Below are positions 1-7,452 of a stretch of 59,688 nt of DNA, one piece after another. The DNA lies in the IMG/VR virus record IMGVR_UViG_3300036399_001256, positions 1 through 59,688 of that record; one strand, written 5' to 3'. Origin of the DNA: a virus. Within the stretch, counting starts at the first letter, position 1. Every line of letters begins with the position of its first letter. The notes under the pieces were generated by a model. That model searched no databases, was not told where the DNA came from, and saw only the letters and a program-made list of their open reading frames with translations. The position numbers and the translations under genes are program-made.

Positions 1-45
1 CTCAAGAACCTCTGGGAGGGGACAACCGGACTTACACTACCATGA
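1..45 (+). CDS. 3' end of the tail gene 58758-59606 (partial copy)
   Basis: Reads LKNLWEGTTGLTLP then TGA in frame 1, identical to the last 14 codons and stop of the gene at 58758-59606. It appears here only because the contig ends overlap by 127 bp. It is not a separate gene. Confidence 0.9.
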   Translation, partial: LKNLWEGTTGLTLP

Positions 46-127
46 TCGGATTCATCGTCACTCCAGAACAAGCACAGACGGTCAACGCCGCCGTTGCAGA
101 CGCCCAAACGTCGCGTGGGCTTCCCGT
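1..127. repeat. Terminal direct repeat, left copy (circular overlap)
   Basis: These 127 bases are identical to the last 127 bases of the window (59562-59688). A gene runs through the junction without a break in either copy: the last 14 codons and stop of the tail gene ending at 59606 are found again at 1-45. The simplest reading is a circular contig whose ends were not trimmed. 127 is a common assembler k-mer size, so this is probably not a biological terminal repeat. Confidence 0.95.
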
Positions 128-341
128 GTTTTGGATTCCCGGCAGCTTCCCAATTCTGCGTGGTGAGCACGCCGGGAAATGCTTTGTGCCGGGAGACGCC
201 ACGATGTTCGACACCCCGCTACGCGGTGATCCGCCAATGACCCCAAAGGATTTTCCCGAGTTCTTACAACTCATTTCCGCTCTCGGGGGCATGGACGAAA
301 GAGTTGATATTTCGGCCGAAGATATAATCCCCGAATCATGA
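42..341 (+). CDS. Hypothetical protein (99 aa), tail/lysis border
   Basis: The 99-residue product has no domain I recognise. It opens with MIGFIVTPEQAQTVNAA, which suggests a short strand and helix, and has no signal peptide or membrane segment. The start ATG overlaps the stop of the upstream tail gene (ATGA), implying translational coupling. It lies between the last tail gene and the lysis genes, so it could be a tail-fibre accessory or chaperone, but that rests on position only. The first 86 bases recur at 59603-59688 because of the circular overlap. Confidence 0.75.
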   Translation: MIGFIVTPEQAQTVNAAVADAQTSRGLPVFWIPGSFPILRGEHAGKCFVPGDATMFDTPLRGDPPMTPKDFPEFLQLISALGGMDERVDISAEDIIPES

Positions 342-378
342 CCTCCAAAGAATCCACCTTCCGACTCTGCATCTAACC

Positions 379-975
379 ATGACCGTCATCGTCCCCATCC
401 AAGGCTTCACCGAGACGCTTGCGGAACCGAGCGGCACGGAGGACCTGCATCGCGATGTCCTTCGCAGATTTTCCTCAAAAAACGTGCAGGTTCTCACGCC
501 TATGCCGTGGAATGTGGACACCGATGGACTGTGCGCCTATCTCCGCAGGAATCACATCACGCAGGCCATCGTCGTTGCCTATTCGTGGGGCGCTGGATTC
601 GCAGCCCAACGATTCGCTAAGGCATGTCGCCAGATGGGAATCGACATCCCCGTGATGTGTTTGTGCGACCCGGTCTATCGGCCGCTTTGGATTCCCGCAT
701 GGATGGGGCCGTCACCCTTTGCCGTCCGCGCGATGATCCCCGGATCCGCCAAGATCGAAATCCCAGCATCGGTCCGCCGGGTGGTGTGGGTCCGTCAGCA
801 CCTCAGTTTTCCCCGCGGTCATAACCTCGTCGCCGCCAGCCCCCGGACCATCATCGAAGCGCCCCGCGTGCTTCCATTTTCTCACACCGTCATCGACGAG
901 GTTCCCGAGTGGCACAACCTCGTTAGATCCACTATCACCGAAACACTCGCCGAAAACAATGCAGCAGTGGACTGA
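379..975 (+). CDS. Alpha/beta-hydrolase-like protein in lysis cassette
   Basis: 198 aa. A beta strand leading into AYSWGAG (Ser69) has the shape of a nucleophile elbow, although the first position is Ala rather than Gly. Asp97 in CLCDPVY and His169 or His179 near the C-terminus are candidates for the rest of a triad. No signal peptide is visible. It overlaps the next gene, a membrane-anchored cupin, by 17 bp, and the M15 endolysin follows, so a role in lysis (ester or lipid cleavage in the envelope) is possible. The fold is inferred from motif order only; an inactive hydrolase-like protein is an alternative. Confidence 0.6.
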   Translation: MTVIVPIQGFTETLAEPSGTEDLHRDVLRRFSSKNVQVLTPMPWNVDTDGLCAYLRRNHITQAIVVAYSWGAGFAAQRFAKACRQMGIDIPVMCLCDPVYRPLWIPAWMGPSPFAVRAMIPGSAKIEIPASVRRVVWVRQHLSFPRGHNLVAASPRTIIEAPRVLPFSHTVIDEVPEWHNLVRSTITETLAENNAAVD

Positions 976-1576
976 ATTTTTTGTTGGGTTCGCCGCCCTT
1001 TTAACTGCCGTCGGAACAGTCCTTGCGATTGTCCGGAAATGGATCAGCGCAGCGAAGCAAGACATGCAGGTCGATCTTCACACCATCCTCGCTTCCCATG
1101 GATCGCGCATCTTGCGGCAAATTGATGGAGTCGATCCGACCACCTACGTTGTATTGGACTTCGATCAGGGCAACGGCCGCAAAGCCCTCGCCCTCCCCAT
1201 CATGTATGAGCACGCCGTTGAACCCATCACCGGCCTGTTTCTAACGCTTGAGGGGCGCTTTGAGGATCGCACGGAATACCAGATGTCATCCCGAATGCAT
1301 CCGGTGCCAGTGATGATTCCATTCCACGCTCACTCCGGCAATGAATCCATCGTCGTCGTGAAGGGGTCGGTGAGAGACGTTCAGACCGGGGTGATTTATC
1401 GCGAGGGCGAAACGTGGTCGATTGAGCCAGGTAAGCGGCACTCCGCCGAACTCCACCGCGCCCTCTGCATCGCGACCATGCGCCCGGCTCTTCCCAACGG
1501 GGTGCAGCGTCCCGTTGACGTGACTGACATTTCGTCTGTTTACGATCAGCCAATACTTGCCTCAGAACTGCCATGA
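959..1576 (+). CDS. Membrane-anchored cupin protein, possible holin-type lysis protein
   Basis: 205 aa. Residues about 7-26 (FFVGFAALLTAVGTVLAIVR) form one strong transmembrane helix followed by a basic stretch, as in single-span holins or pinholins. Residues about 110-175 look like a cupin barrel: FHAHSGNESIVVVKG, then GETWSIEPGKRHSAEL, with His residues placed as metal ligands. It starts inside the hydrolase-like gene and overlaps the endolysin gene by ATGA (1573-1576), the usual place for a holin. A cupin on a holin-like anchor is unusual. The cupin could sense a ligand or bind a carbohydrate, or the protein may be an envelope protein unrelated to lysis. Confidence 0.65.
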   Translation: MQQWTEFFVGFAALLTAVGTVLAIVRKWISAAKQDMQVDLHTILASHGSRILRQIDGVDPTTYVVLDFDQGNGRKALALPIMYEHAVEPITGLFLTLEGRFEDRTEYQMSSRMHPVPVMIPFHAHSGNESIVVVKGSVRDVQTGVIYREGETWSIEPGKRHSAELHRALCIATMRPALPNGVQRPVDVTDISSVYDQPILASELP

Positions 1577-2133
1577 ACCAGCAACAGATCATCAAAATGC
1601 AACGCCGTGTTGGAGTAACTCCAGACGGATTCTGGGGGCCGAAATCCATCGCCGCATGCCAGCGCCACCTTCGATCTCTCATGCCCAAGCCAAACCCATG
1701 GCCGAAGACGGATCAGAAATCGCTGACGGCATTCTATGGGCCTCCCGGGGATTCGCGGCTTGTGAGCATTCAAGTGGCAGGTCTGGGAATCTTTTACGAT
1801 GGGAAGCCCGTGAAAATCATCCGGGTCAACAAGGCCTGCGCTGAATCACTTCGCCGGGTTCTTTCCGCTATCGCCGATTCTCCAGATCGCGAGGTTCTCC
1901 GCACGTTCGCCGGCGTGTTCAACAATCGCCCCATGCGTGGCGGCTCTCTGCCGTCTCTCCACGCCCGCGGCGCTGCCATTGATCTTGATCCGGGCAAGAA
2001 TGGCAATCTCACCTCGTGGCCGGCGAAAGCCACAATGCCGCTCAGCGTGATGGAGGCTTTCGCCCGCGAGGGCTGGCTTGCGGCCGGGGCGTTTTGGGGG
2101 CGGGACGCGATGCACTTTCAGGCGACGGCTTGA
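1573..2133 (+). CDS. Endolysin, peptidase M15 (D-Ala-D-Ala carboxypeptidase/L,D-endopeptidase type)
   Basis: 186 aa. It begins with a partial peptidoglycan-binding repeat (QQQIIKMQRRVGVTPDGFWGPKS, described here in part: QRRVGVTPDGFWGPKS, residues 10-25). The catalytic M15 domain follows. The zinc ligands are visible as His130, Asp137 (LHARGAAIDLD) and His181 (MHFQ), the VanY/M15 arrangement. It cuts stem-peptide bonds in peptidoglycan at lysis. No signal peptide is seen, so it needs the upstream membrane protein for release. The start overlaps the preceding stop (ATGA). Its last 92 bases overlap the 3' end of the opposite-strand HTH gene ending at 2042. Confidence 0.88.
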   Translation: MNQQQIIKMQRRVGVTPDGFWGPKSIAACQRHLRSLMPKPNPWPKTDQKSLTAFYGPPGDSRLVSIQVAGLGIFYDGKPVKIIRVNKACAESLRRVLSAIADSPDREVLRTFAGVFNNRPMRGGSLPSLHARGAAIDLDPGKNGNLTSWPAKATMPLSVMEAFAREGWLAAGAFWGRDAMHFQATA

Positions 2134-2509
2134 ATCGATCCACCATCTGACCGAATCGCCGAACATCCTCTTCGCTCAAGCCCTTGAGCGCCTTTCGGCA
2201 CTGCCTCAACACGGCGGCGGTTTCCGCGTCCAGATTCTTCCTCCCGGCGTCATTGGGGCGTGCCTCCGCTCGCTCTTCCCGTTCCTTCCACCAAAGCACC
2301 CTGCACGCCTCGTATTGCTCCATGCCAGGCTGAATCCCGCAACCGATCGACAGCACCAAATGGACAGTTTCCCATCGCACCGATCGCTTCCCCTGTTCAA
2401 TCTTCAAAACGGTGGTGTCGTTGATGTCGCACTTGGTGCCGATGTCCATCAGGGTAAGGGATTTTTTCTGGCGGATCTCCGCAAAAGTGCTGGCAAGGGT
2501 GGCTTTCAT
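2042..2509 (-). CDS. Xre/Cro-type HTH DNA-binding protein
   Basis: 155 aa. Residues about 5-60 form a helix-turn-helix of the Xre type: FAEIRQKKSLTLMDIGTKC, then NDTTVLKIEQGKRSVRWETV. A Lys/Arg/Pro-rich disordered tail follows (KPSPESASRPAPKTPRPQ). It is the last gene of the leftward early operon, about 35 bp after the primase stop, with a variant of the TGACGNAACGT motif in the gap. Its final 92 bp run opposite the end of the endolysin gene. A late-gene regulator is a reasonable guess from position, because transcription from here faces the lysis module. Confidence 0.8.
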   Translation of the reverse strand: MKATLASTFAEIRQKKSLTLMDIGTKCDINDTTVLKIEQGKRSVRWETVHLVLSIGCGIQPGMEQYEACRVLWWKEREERAEARPNDAGRKNLDAETAAVLRQCRKALKGLSEEDVRRFGQMVDRFKPSPESASRPAPKTPRPQASPRGRKPPSR

Positions 2510-2534
2510 GACACCGGCACTGGAGCATGGCGGT

Positions 2535-2547
2535 GCACGTTACGTCA
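2535..2547 (-). promoter_or_regulatory. Junction motif, variant TGACGTAACGTGC
   Basis: On the minus strand, TTGACGTAACGTGC supplies the TGA stop of the primase gene (2545-2547) and lies 26 bp before the start of the HTH gene at 2509. It differs from the consensus TGACGNAACGTSA only at the last position. Confidence 0.5.
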
Positions 2548-4671
2548 AGGTTTCTTCCGGTAGAAATCATCCGCGCCCTTCACGATTACCCGTTGGACGA
2601 TCATCGACCCGACCCGCTGCTTGGCCGCGTGAGCACTCATTCCGCCCGCCTCCATCACGCATTTGACGACGTCTTGATAGGTCGCGCAACCGGGGATCGC
2701 CGCCAGTAGGGTGTCGTCGTTCGCCGGGATTGGTGAGGATTTCCGGCCATTTCCACGCTCGGGTTTCTCATCCGCCACCGGCGGCGGAACTTGGAACCAA
2801 AGTTGTCCCTCGGAGTCGATCCCGTGCCGGATGTAGATGTCCGCCGACCGCTGGCCGTTGTGCTGCATTCTCAGCCCCACCCGCGCCCCGCGCTTGGTGG
2901 TGAGTAGTCGATAGATGCCCTTCTCTGACGTGCTCATGAGGACCATCGCCGCCCGCGCCCAGTTGATCATGTCGGAGCTTCCAAGGCCGTTGTAGCTGTA
3001 ATCCGAATCGCTCCAATTCGCCGGCGTCTTCGTTTCCCGCGAGGGCTTGCCGGTGTGGTGAACGAGAATCGCAATCGCTCCGGTGCGGGAGAGCATGGGG
3101 CCCATGCCATTCCGGAAAAAGCTGGATGAGACTTTTTGGAGGCTGATGTCGTCGCCGACGTAGGAGAGAATCGGGTCAACGACGACGAGGTCGGCTTTCG
3201 TCTCGCGGATGAGTTCCTCCAGCCATCGAACGAACCGCTCGCCCGTAAGGTCGCTGCAATCGCGGAACATGAGGTTCTTGCCGACGGTGCGAACACCATC
3301 GTCGCCAAGCGCATGCCGGATGTGGTGATTTCCCAACACACCCTTGAGCATCTCCGCGAGGTCGCCCTTGTCGTTCTCGGCCTGCACGACGAGCGTTCGC
3401 ATGGGCTTCCGAAACGTCAGCCCGTGCCACTCAACCCCCGCCGCCGCGTGAATCGCCATCCCCATCGTCAGCGTCGATTTTCCGATGCCGGAGGGTCCAA
3501 TCAGAAACATGGCGCTGCCCTTTGCCAGAAACCGCCGCTCCCAGCCGATGAGGGCGTTTGGGTCGTTGTCGGTGTCCACGTCCATGAGGGTGCGGGCATT
3601 GTAAACCCCGTCGAGAATTGGATTCTTTGCCTTCTCGATCACCGCCGAAAACACCGCATGTTGGTCGGGTGATTCCTCGCGGATCCAGTCGTTCGCATCC
3701 TTGTATTTGGCGGGCGTGGCGAAGACGGTAAATTCTGAAATCTTGTGGCGGGACTTCTGGATTTTCTCAAGCCACTCCTCGGCCGGCGTGCGACCGGTGA
3801 CCTTGGAGGCTTTTTCGCGGGGGTCGTTTTGAGGGCACGCGATGAGGTGCGGGACCGCCATGGATGAGATGTCGGTATTGGAGGTCGCGCCGCGAGTGAT
3901 GTAGGCGGCGTAGATTCCGGCGTTCTCAGGGAGGTGAGCGCCAAGGCGATCCAGCACCGAGAACGCATCCCACTGCGACTCGAAGGCGAGCGTATGACTG
4001 GCGTGGATGGGGTTGCCGATGACGAGCGGCCCGGAGTCGGTGTGACCGCCAGGGTGATAGGCCCATCCCTTTTCGAGCCGGTAGTGGATGCGGGTGACCT
4101 TGCCGTCCTTGGAATGGACAGGAAGTGCATACTTTCCCTTGAACATCCCGATCATCTCTTGGGCGTGGAGCCAGTCCACAAACTCCCGCGAGAAGCCCCG
4201 CCACTCGACAAGTCCCTGTGCGGCCGCATCGTCGAAAGCGAGCAGACACGATTTCCAATCGACCCCAGATCGAAGCGGGGGAGGTGGTGGGGGCGCGTCA
4301 TCGCTCGGTGGGAAGTCCGGCGGTTCCTCGGCGATGTAGTTGGTGAGTGAGAGCGACCGCGGCGCGGGCGGTTCAGGCGGGGCGATGTTCAGATACTCGG
4401 ATGCCTTCTGGATCGTCTCCTGAAAGGTGATCCCACGAACCTCCTGCCAGAGCTTGAGGAGTCGGCCCTTTTCACCGGTGGCGCGGTCGTGCCACACCCC
4501 GGCTTTGTCACCGACGAGTTGCACGCCCATGGAGCTTCCGGGAGCGCCGTGGAGTCCTCCACAAACCCACTCGCCTCCCCGTGATTTCCCCCCCGGCAAA
4601 AGCATTCGGCAGATTTCTTCCGCTCTCGCGGCAAGCATCATCTGCAATTCATTCAATTCATCGTCTGGCAT
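2545..4671 (-). CDS. DNA primase-helicase (Toprim-like plus RepA/AAA_25-type helicase)
   Basis: 708 aa. The N-terminal part (residues 20-95, with GDKAGVWHDRATGEKG) matches the zinc-free N-terminus of phage primases. Residues about 225-240 (FESQWDAFSVLDRLG; Glu231, Asp235) look like a Toprim core. A Pro-rich linker (130-ish) separates the first two parts. Residues about 365-600 are a RecA-fold helicase: Walker A GPSGIGKST (392-400), Walker B LVVVDPI (Asp499), and a LVHHTGK motif. The C-terminus looks like a small winged helix. It would prime and unwind at the phage replication fork. It is transcribed leftward after a 41-bp gap from the gene at 4713-5087. Confidence 0.88.
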   Translation of the reverse strand: MPDDELNELQMMLAARAEEICRMLLPGGKSRGGEWVCGGLHGAPGSSMGVQLVGDKAGVWHDRATGEKGRLLKLWQEVRGITFQETIQKASEYLNIAPPEPPAPRSLSLTNYIAEEPPDFPPSDDAPPPPPPLRSGVDWKSCLLAFDDAAAQGLVEWRGFSREFVDWLHAQEMIGMFKGKYALPVHSKDGKVTRIHYRLEKGWAYHPGGHTDSGPLVIGNPIHASHTLAFESQWDAFSVLDRLGAHLPENAGIYAAYITRGATSNTDISSMAVPHLIACPQNDPREKASKVTGRTPAEEWLEKIQKSRHKISEFTVFATPAKYKDANDWIREESPDQHAVFSAVIEKAKNPILDGVYNARTLMDVDTDNDPNALIGWERRFLAKGSAMFLIGPSGIGKSTLTMGMAIHAAAGVEWHGLTFRKPMRTLVVQAENDKGDLAEMLKGVLGNHHIRHALGDDGVRTVGKNLMFRDCSDLTGERFVRWLEELIRETKADLVVVDPILSYVGDDISLQKVSSSFFRNGMGPMLSRTGAIAILVHHTGKPSRETKTPANWSDSDYSYNGLGSSDMINWARAAMVLMSTSEKGIYRLLTTKRGARVGLRMQHNGQRSADIYIRHGIDSEGQLWFQVPPPVADEKPERGNGRKSSPIPANDDTLLAAIPGCATYQDVVKCVMEAGGMSAHAAKQRVGSMIVQRVIVKGADDFYRKKP

Positions 4672-4712
4672 TGGTGTTTAAGGTTTGGAATAAAGCCGCG
4701 TGCGCGGTTGAA

Positions 4713-5087
4713 TCAGTGGTTCGACAAGGCATCACGCGCTATCCGCTTGATCTCATCGAAGCTGTCTTGAAGGATTCCAGTTGCCGCGTAGAACTCGATT
4801 TTCTCCATAGCCTCCCGCAGCTTTTCCGTTTCGCACGCGATCTTGAAGCACAGTCGCACGGCTACGTCTGACGCTTGCTCAGATGCGAAGACCTCACCGC
4901 TCGGCCTTGGATTCCAGCACATCGAGGCTCTTCCGATGGCCTCAAAGACTGCGTGATACATCTCGCTTGAGATGCGGTGGTTCAGTGGCCGCTCTTTTAG
5001 TGGGAGAGCCATCGCTTCGTCGTGAGACATGATCGTTGCCGTGAAGCATTTCGATCCGTCTGGTAGTTGTGTCATTGGTGTTTCCAT
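4713..5087 (-). CDS. Hypothetical protein (124 aa)
   Basis: No family recognised. Mostly helical, with several Met and Cys residues, ending FDEIKRIARDALSNH. It is preceded by an attC-like element at 5095-5144 that separates it from the zinc-binding gene at 5132-5380. It follows that gene on the same strand and precedes the primase, so it is probably co-transcribed with replication genes. The start at 5087 gives METPMTQL; Met5 is an alternative. Confidence 0.7.
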   Translation of the reverse strand: METPMTQLPDGSKCFTATIMSHDEAMALPLKERPLNHRISSEMYHAVFEAIGRASMCWNPRPSGEVFASEQASDVAVRLCFKIACETEKLREAMEKIEFYAATGILQDSFDEIKRIARDALSNH

Positions 5088-5094
5088 AAGAATT

Positions 5095-5144
5095 GTCGAA
5101 CAAGGCGATGCACGAAATCGCCGGGATTGCTTTACTTGGAATCG
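5095..5144 (-). repeat. attC-like element, site C
   Basis: Read in the direction of transcription, the element follows the DSK-stop end of the gene at 5132-5380. It contains TCCCGGCG, a G/C-rich centre, and ends CGCCTTGTTCGAC. GTTCGAC is close to the integron R' box GTTRRRY. It is about 78% identical over some 53 bp to the element at 9437-9490 and shares its last boxes with that at 9063-9112. Family assignment is by eye. Confidence 0.45.
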
Positions 5145-5380
5145 CCGCCGTGCTCCGGCGATTCGTGATCTTGGGCGTTAGCCTGAGAAAAATACTCCTC
5201 GCAGCATTTCCCGCAGACGGGCATTGCATACGGATCGGGGCTGAGTGTTCCGCCCTCGCTGTCGGGGTCGAACAGTTCTCCGCACGGGCATTTCATCCTG
5301 CCGTCAGGTTGGATCATTTCATCGTATGCGGCCTCGGCACGCATCTCGCCTCTTTCGATTGGGTCTGGTATGTAGGTCAT
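5132..5380 (-). CDS. Small zinc-binding protein (82 aa)
   Basis: Contains KCPCGELFDPD and, 20 residues later, VCGKCCEEYF, which together make a treble-clef or ribbon-like zinc site. Such small proteins are common in phage early regions and have no fixed function. The ATG overlaps the stop of the small upstream ORF (ATGA at 5377-5380). The gene ends in DSK followed directly by an attC-like element. The gene at 9475-9840 ends the same way, so both ends may derive from the same cassette boundary. Confidence 0.72.
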   Translation of the reverse strand: MTYIPDPIERGEMRAEAAYDEMIQPDGRMKCPCGELFDPDSEGGTLSPDPYAMPVCGKCCEEYFSQANAQDHESPEHGGDSK

Positions 5381-5502
5381 AAAATTAAGAAGGCTAACAA
5401 GGGAGTCATGGCAACGGGAACTAGCCGTTCAAGTCGGTGGTGGATTCGGGCTTCTGCGCGGCTAGTTCCCGCGCCATACCCCCAGCGTTCATAATTCGTC
5501 AT
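5377..5502 (-). CDS. Possible very small protein (41 aa)
   Basis: MTNYERWGYGAGTSRAEARI and so on to AMTPLLAFLIL. The support is positional: its ATG overlaps the end of the gene at 5489-5686, and its TGA overlaps the ATG of the gene at 5132-5380. Most of its length is occupied by a 13-bp perfect inverted repeat (5415-5427 with 5459-5471), so the stretch may be a structured DNA or RNA element that happens to be open. It could equally be a fourth, longer attC-like site. Confidence 0.35.
   Translation of the reverse strand: MTNYERWGYGAGTSRAEARIHHRLERLVPVAMTPLLAFLIL
5415..5471. repeat. 13-bp perfect inverted repeat
   Basis: CGGGAACTAGCCG at 5415-5427 is the exact reverse complement of 5459-5471, with a 31-base spacer. 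It lies between two small early genes and next to GGCTAACAAGG (about 5392-5402), which resembles the end box of the attC-like elements nearby. Confidence 0.7.
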
Positions 5503-5686
5503 CATTTTCTTGATATGGAACAGCCCATGGATTCGGAGCGCCACGCCACCATCCGGGGCGATCTGGTCTCGCAAGCGAATGCCTCAATTCAATTCTGGTA
5601 ACGGCCTCCCGGTCGATCTCCTCGGGCGTCGGTGGGAGACGCAATCCGTCACGCGTGGTCGAGGTGTTATCCTGATCTGCTTGCAT
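5489..5686 (-). CDS. Hypothetical protein (65 aa)
   Basis: Reads MQADQDNTSTTRDGLRLPPT and continues with an Arg-rich, Trp-containing C-terminus (RPGWWRGAPNPW). No domain recognised. Its ATG directly abuts a junction motif (5686-5698), whose other end carries the stop codon of the VRR-NUC gene, so there is no room for a normal ribosome binding site. Confidence 0.65.
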   Translation of the reverse strand: MQADQDNTSTTRDGLRLPPTPEEIDREAVTRIELRHSLARPDRPGWWRGAPNPWAVPYQENDDEL

Positions 5687-5698
5687 GACGTTCCGTCA
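5686..5698 (-). promoter_or_regulatory. Junction motif, variant TGACGGAACGTCA
   Basis: A perfect 5-bp inverted repeat with a GAA spacer. On the minus strand its first three bases are the TGA stop of the VRR-NUC gene and its last base is the A of the next ATG. The whole 10-base gap between the two genes is motif. Confidence 0.6.
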
Positions 5699-6076
5699 GT
5701 GTTGTGGCTTTACTGCGTTTGGCGAGTCCCAAAGCCGATCCACCAAAGAAATCGCATCCTCGGTCGAGCGCACCACCCCGGCGATGCCGCCAGCGTTGGC
5801 CACAACTCCCAGAAACCGCTTCTGTCCATCGGTGGTCACCGCCTGATCCTTGACCTCGGCGGCGACGAACACGGCGATCTTCCGGCCGACGTCTTCGGGG
5901 CGAACGGTGTGACTGACCCAGCCGATGAGGTCGGAGGTGTCTTTTCCGAGTCCGGCTTTCACTTTGCGGGTGCCGTCGAGCGTGAGAAACAACCCGGTGT
6001 TGTTGCGGAGCCAGATCGCCCTCTCAGTGGCGGAAACCGCCAGTCGGATGTTGTTTTGGATGTTTGTCTCGCTCAT
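5696..6076 (-). CDS. VRR-NUC family nuclease
   Basis: 126 aa, the usual size of stand-alone phage VRR-NUC proteins. Visible: WLRNNTGLF near residues 23-31, GKDTSDLIGWV (the catalytic Asp region), and FVAAEVKD, the E-x-K of the PD-(D/E)XK fold. These nucleases cut structured or branched DNA. The ATG overlaps the stop of the DEAH helicase (ATGA at 6073-6076), so helicase and nuclease are made together. This pairing is common in phage replication regions. Confidence 0.85.
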   Translation of the reverse strand: MSETNIQNNIRLAVSATERAIWLRNNTGLFLTLDGTRKVKAGLGKDTSDLIGWVSHTVRPEDVGRKIAVFVAAEVKDQAVTTDGQKRFLGVVANAGGIAGVVRSTEDAISLVDRLWDSPNAVKPQH

Positions 6077-7452
6077 TTTATTTTGTGGGTGAATCGTCCT
6101 TTCCTAACATTCATTCGGACCCGCGCCCAGATTTCCGGCTTCGCGTATCCCCGTGAAATTCCAAGGCGGATGAAGTCCTCGACGGTCTTGCAATCTCGCT
6201 CCTCGATCTTCTTCCGTGCGGCGATGGCTTTGATTTCCTCAAGCTCGCCGGCGCGGATCTCCGCTCGCGATTTTGGCATGGCCGGATAGACCCATCCGCA
6301 GTAGGGGCAGGTTGGTGTCGGCTTGTGGGCGCGGTAGCACTCGGGGCACTCGCGAACCAGAATCTCACCCTCGCCCTTGTTCTTCGATTTCCGGCCGTCC
6401 AGCGTCCATTCGCGGGGGTCGTGGGCGAGTCCGTGCCGCTGGCAGTTGCCGACGTGGTCGAGGATGGTCGCATGGGTTTTGCCGTCGGCCTTGCGAAGCA
6501 CCCGCCCGACCTGCTGGAGAAACAAAATAAGACTCTCGGTGGGGCGCAGGAGTTGCGCCCCGGACACCACCGGAACATCCAGTCCCTCGCCGATCAGATC
6601 GCATGAGGTGATGATCTGCCACTTGCCCGTGCCAAGCCCCTCGATGCAGTCGTCACGCTCGGCGTCCTTCATCTTCCCGTCAACCGCCGCCGCCCGGTAT
6701 CCGGCCATCCGGTATTCGGCGGCAACGTCCTTCGCGTGCTGGACGGAAACGCAGAATGAGAGCATGGGTTGGCCATCGCAATACTTCTGGTAATGGCTGA
6801 CGGCGCATCCGGTGATGGTCGGTTTGTTCATCGCCGCCTCAAGCGCCGCCGTGTCGTAATCGCCGCGGATCTTCCGCACGCCCGTCATGTCGAGAGGGAC
6901 AGGCGGGGCGTAGTAGCGAGCCGGTGAGAGGTAGCCGTTTTCCGTAAGCCATCCAAGCGACGGACCCTCGATGAGTTCTTCGAACACATCACCCAGTCCG
7001 CGCCCGTCGAGGCGTTGAGGAGTGGCAGTGACGCCGATCACTCGCGCATCTGGGTAGGCATCGAGAACCTTGGTGTATTTGCTGGAAATCGCGTGGTGCG
7101 CTTCGTCGATGATGATGAGGTCGGGCGGAGGGATTTTTCCGACACGGCTCGGCAGGGAATCGATACTGCACACTTGGACCATGCAATCGGCATCCATGGG
7201 TTCGCCGGATCGGATGACGCCATGATAAACGCCGAATTGCGCGAGTGTCGCCCCGGCCTGCCGGGTGAGTTCCTTCCGGTGAGCGATGATCCAAACTCGA
7301 TTTCCCAGCGCCACCGCATTGCTCGCGATGTAGCTGAAAATCACCGTCTTCCCGCCACCAGTGGGCAGAACGATCACCACGCGCTTCCGCTTCCGCCGGA
7401 AAGCATCCCGCGTCCGGTTGGCAAGATCGTCCTGGTAGTCCCGCAGTTTCAT
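6073..7452 (-). CDS. SF2 DEAD/DEAH-box helicase
   Basis: 459 aa from the ATG at 7452. Motif Q region RDYQ; Walker A TGGGKT (31-36); IIAHRKEL (motif Ia); DEAH at 116-119; VTATPQR (motif III); and the C-terminal QQVGRVLRKADGK (motif VI). Residues about 370-395 add a zinc ribbon (CPECYRAHKPTPTCPYCG). It is probably an ATP-dependent DNA unwinding or remodelling enzyme for replication or recombination. The start was chosen because it overlaps the preceding TGA (ATGA); an upstream extension reads through that gene in another frame. Confidence 0.88.
   Translation of the reverse strand: MKLRDYQDDLANRTRDAFRRKRKRVVIVLPTGGGKTVIFSYIASNAVALGNRVWIIAHRKELTRQAGATLAQFGVYHGVIRSGEPMDADCMVQVCSIDSLPSRVGKIPPPDLIIIDEAHHAISSKYTKVLDAYPDARVIGVTATPQRLDGRGLGDVFEELIEGPSLGWLTENGYLSPARYYAPPVPLDMTGVRKIRGDYDTAALEAAMNKPTITGCAVSHYQKYCDGQPMLSFCVSVQHAKDVAAEYRMAGYRAAAVDGKMKDAERDDCIEGLGTGKWQIITSCDLIGEGLDVPVVSGAQLLRPTESLILFLQQVGRVLRKADGKTHATILDHVGNCQRHGLAHDPREWTLDGRKSKNKGEGEILVRECPECYRAHKPTPTCPYCGWVYPAMPKSRAEIRAGELEEIKAIAARKKIEERDCKTVEDFIRLGISRGYAKPEIWARVRMNVRKGRFTHKIK

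Noticed and set aside
1407-1417. GCGAAACGTGG in the cupin gene and CCGAAACGTCA near 3411 as further junction motifs
   Set aside because: Both lack the A of the ACGAAACGT core and lie deep inside coding sequence away from gene or domain borders, so I did not count them.
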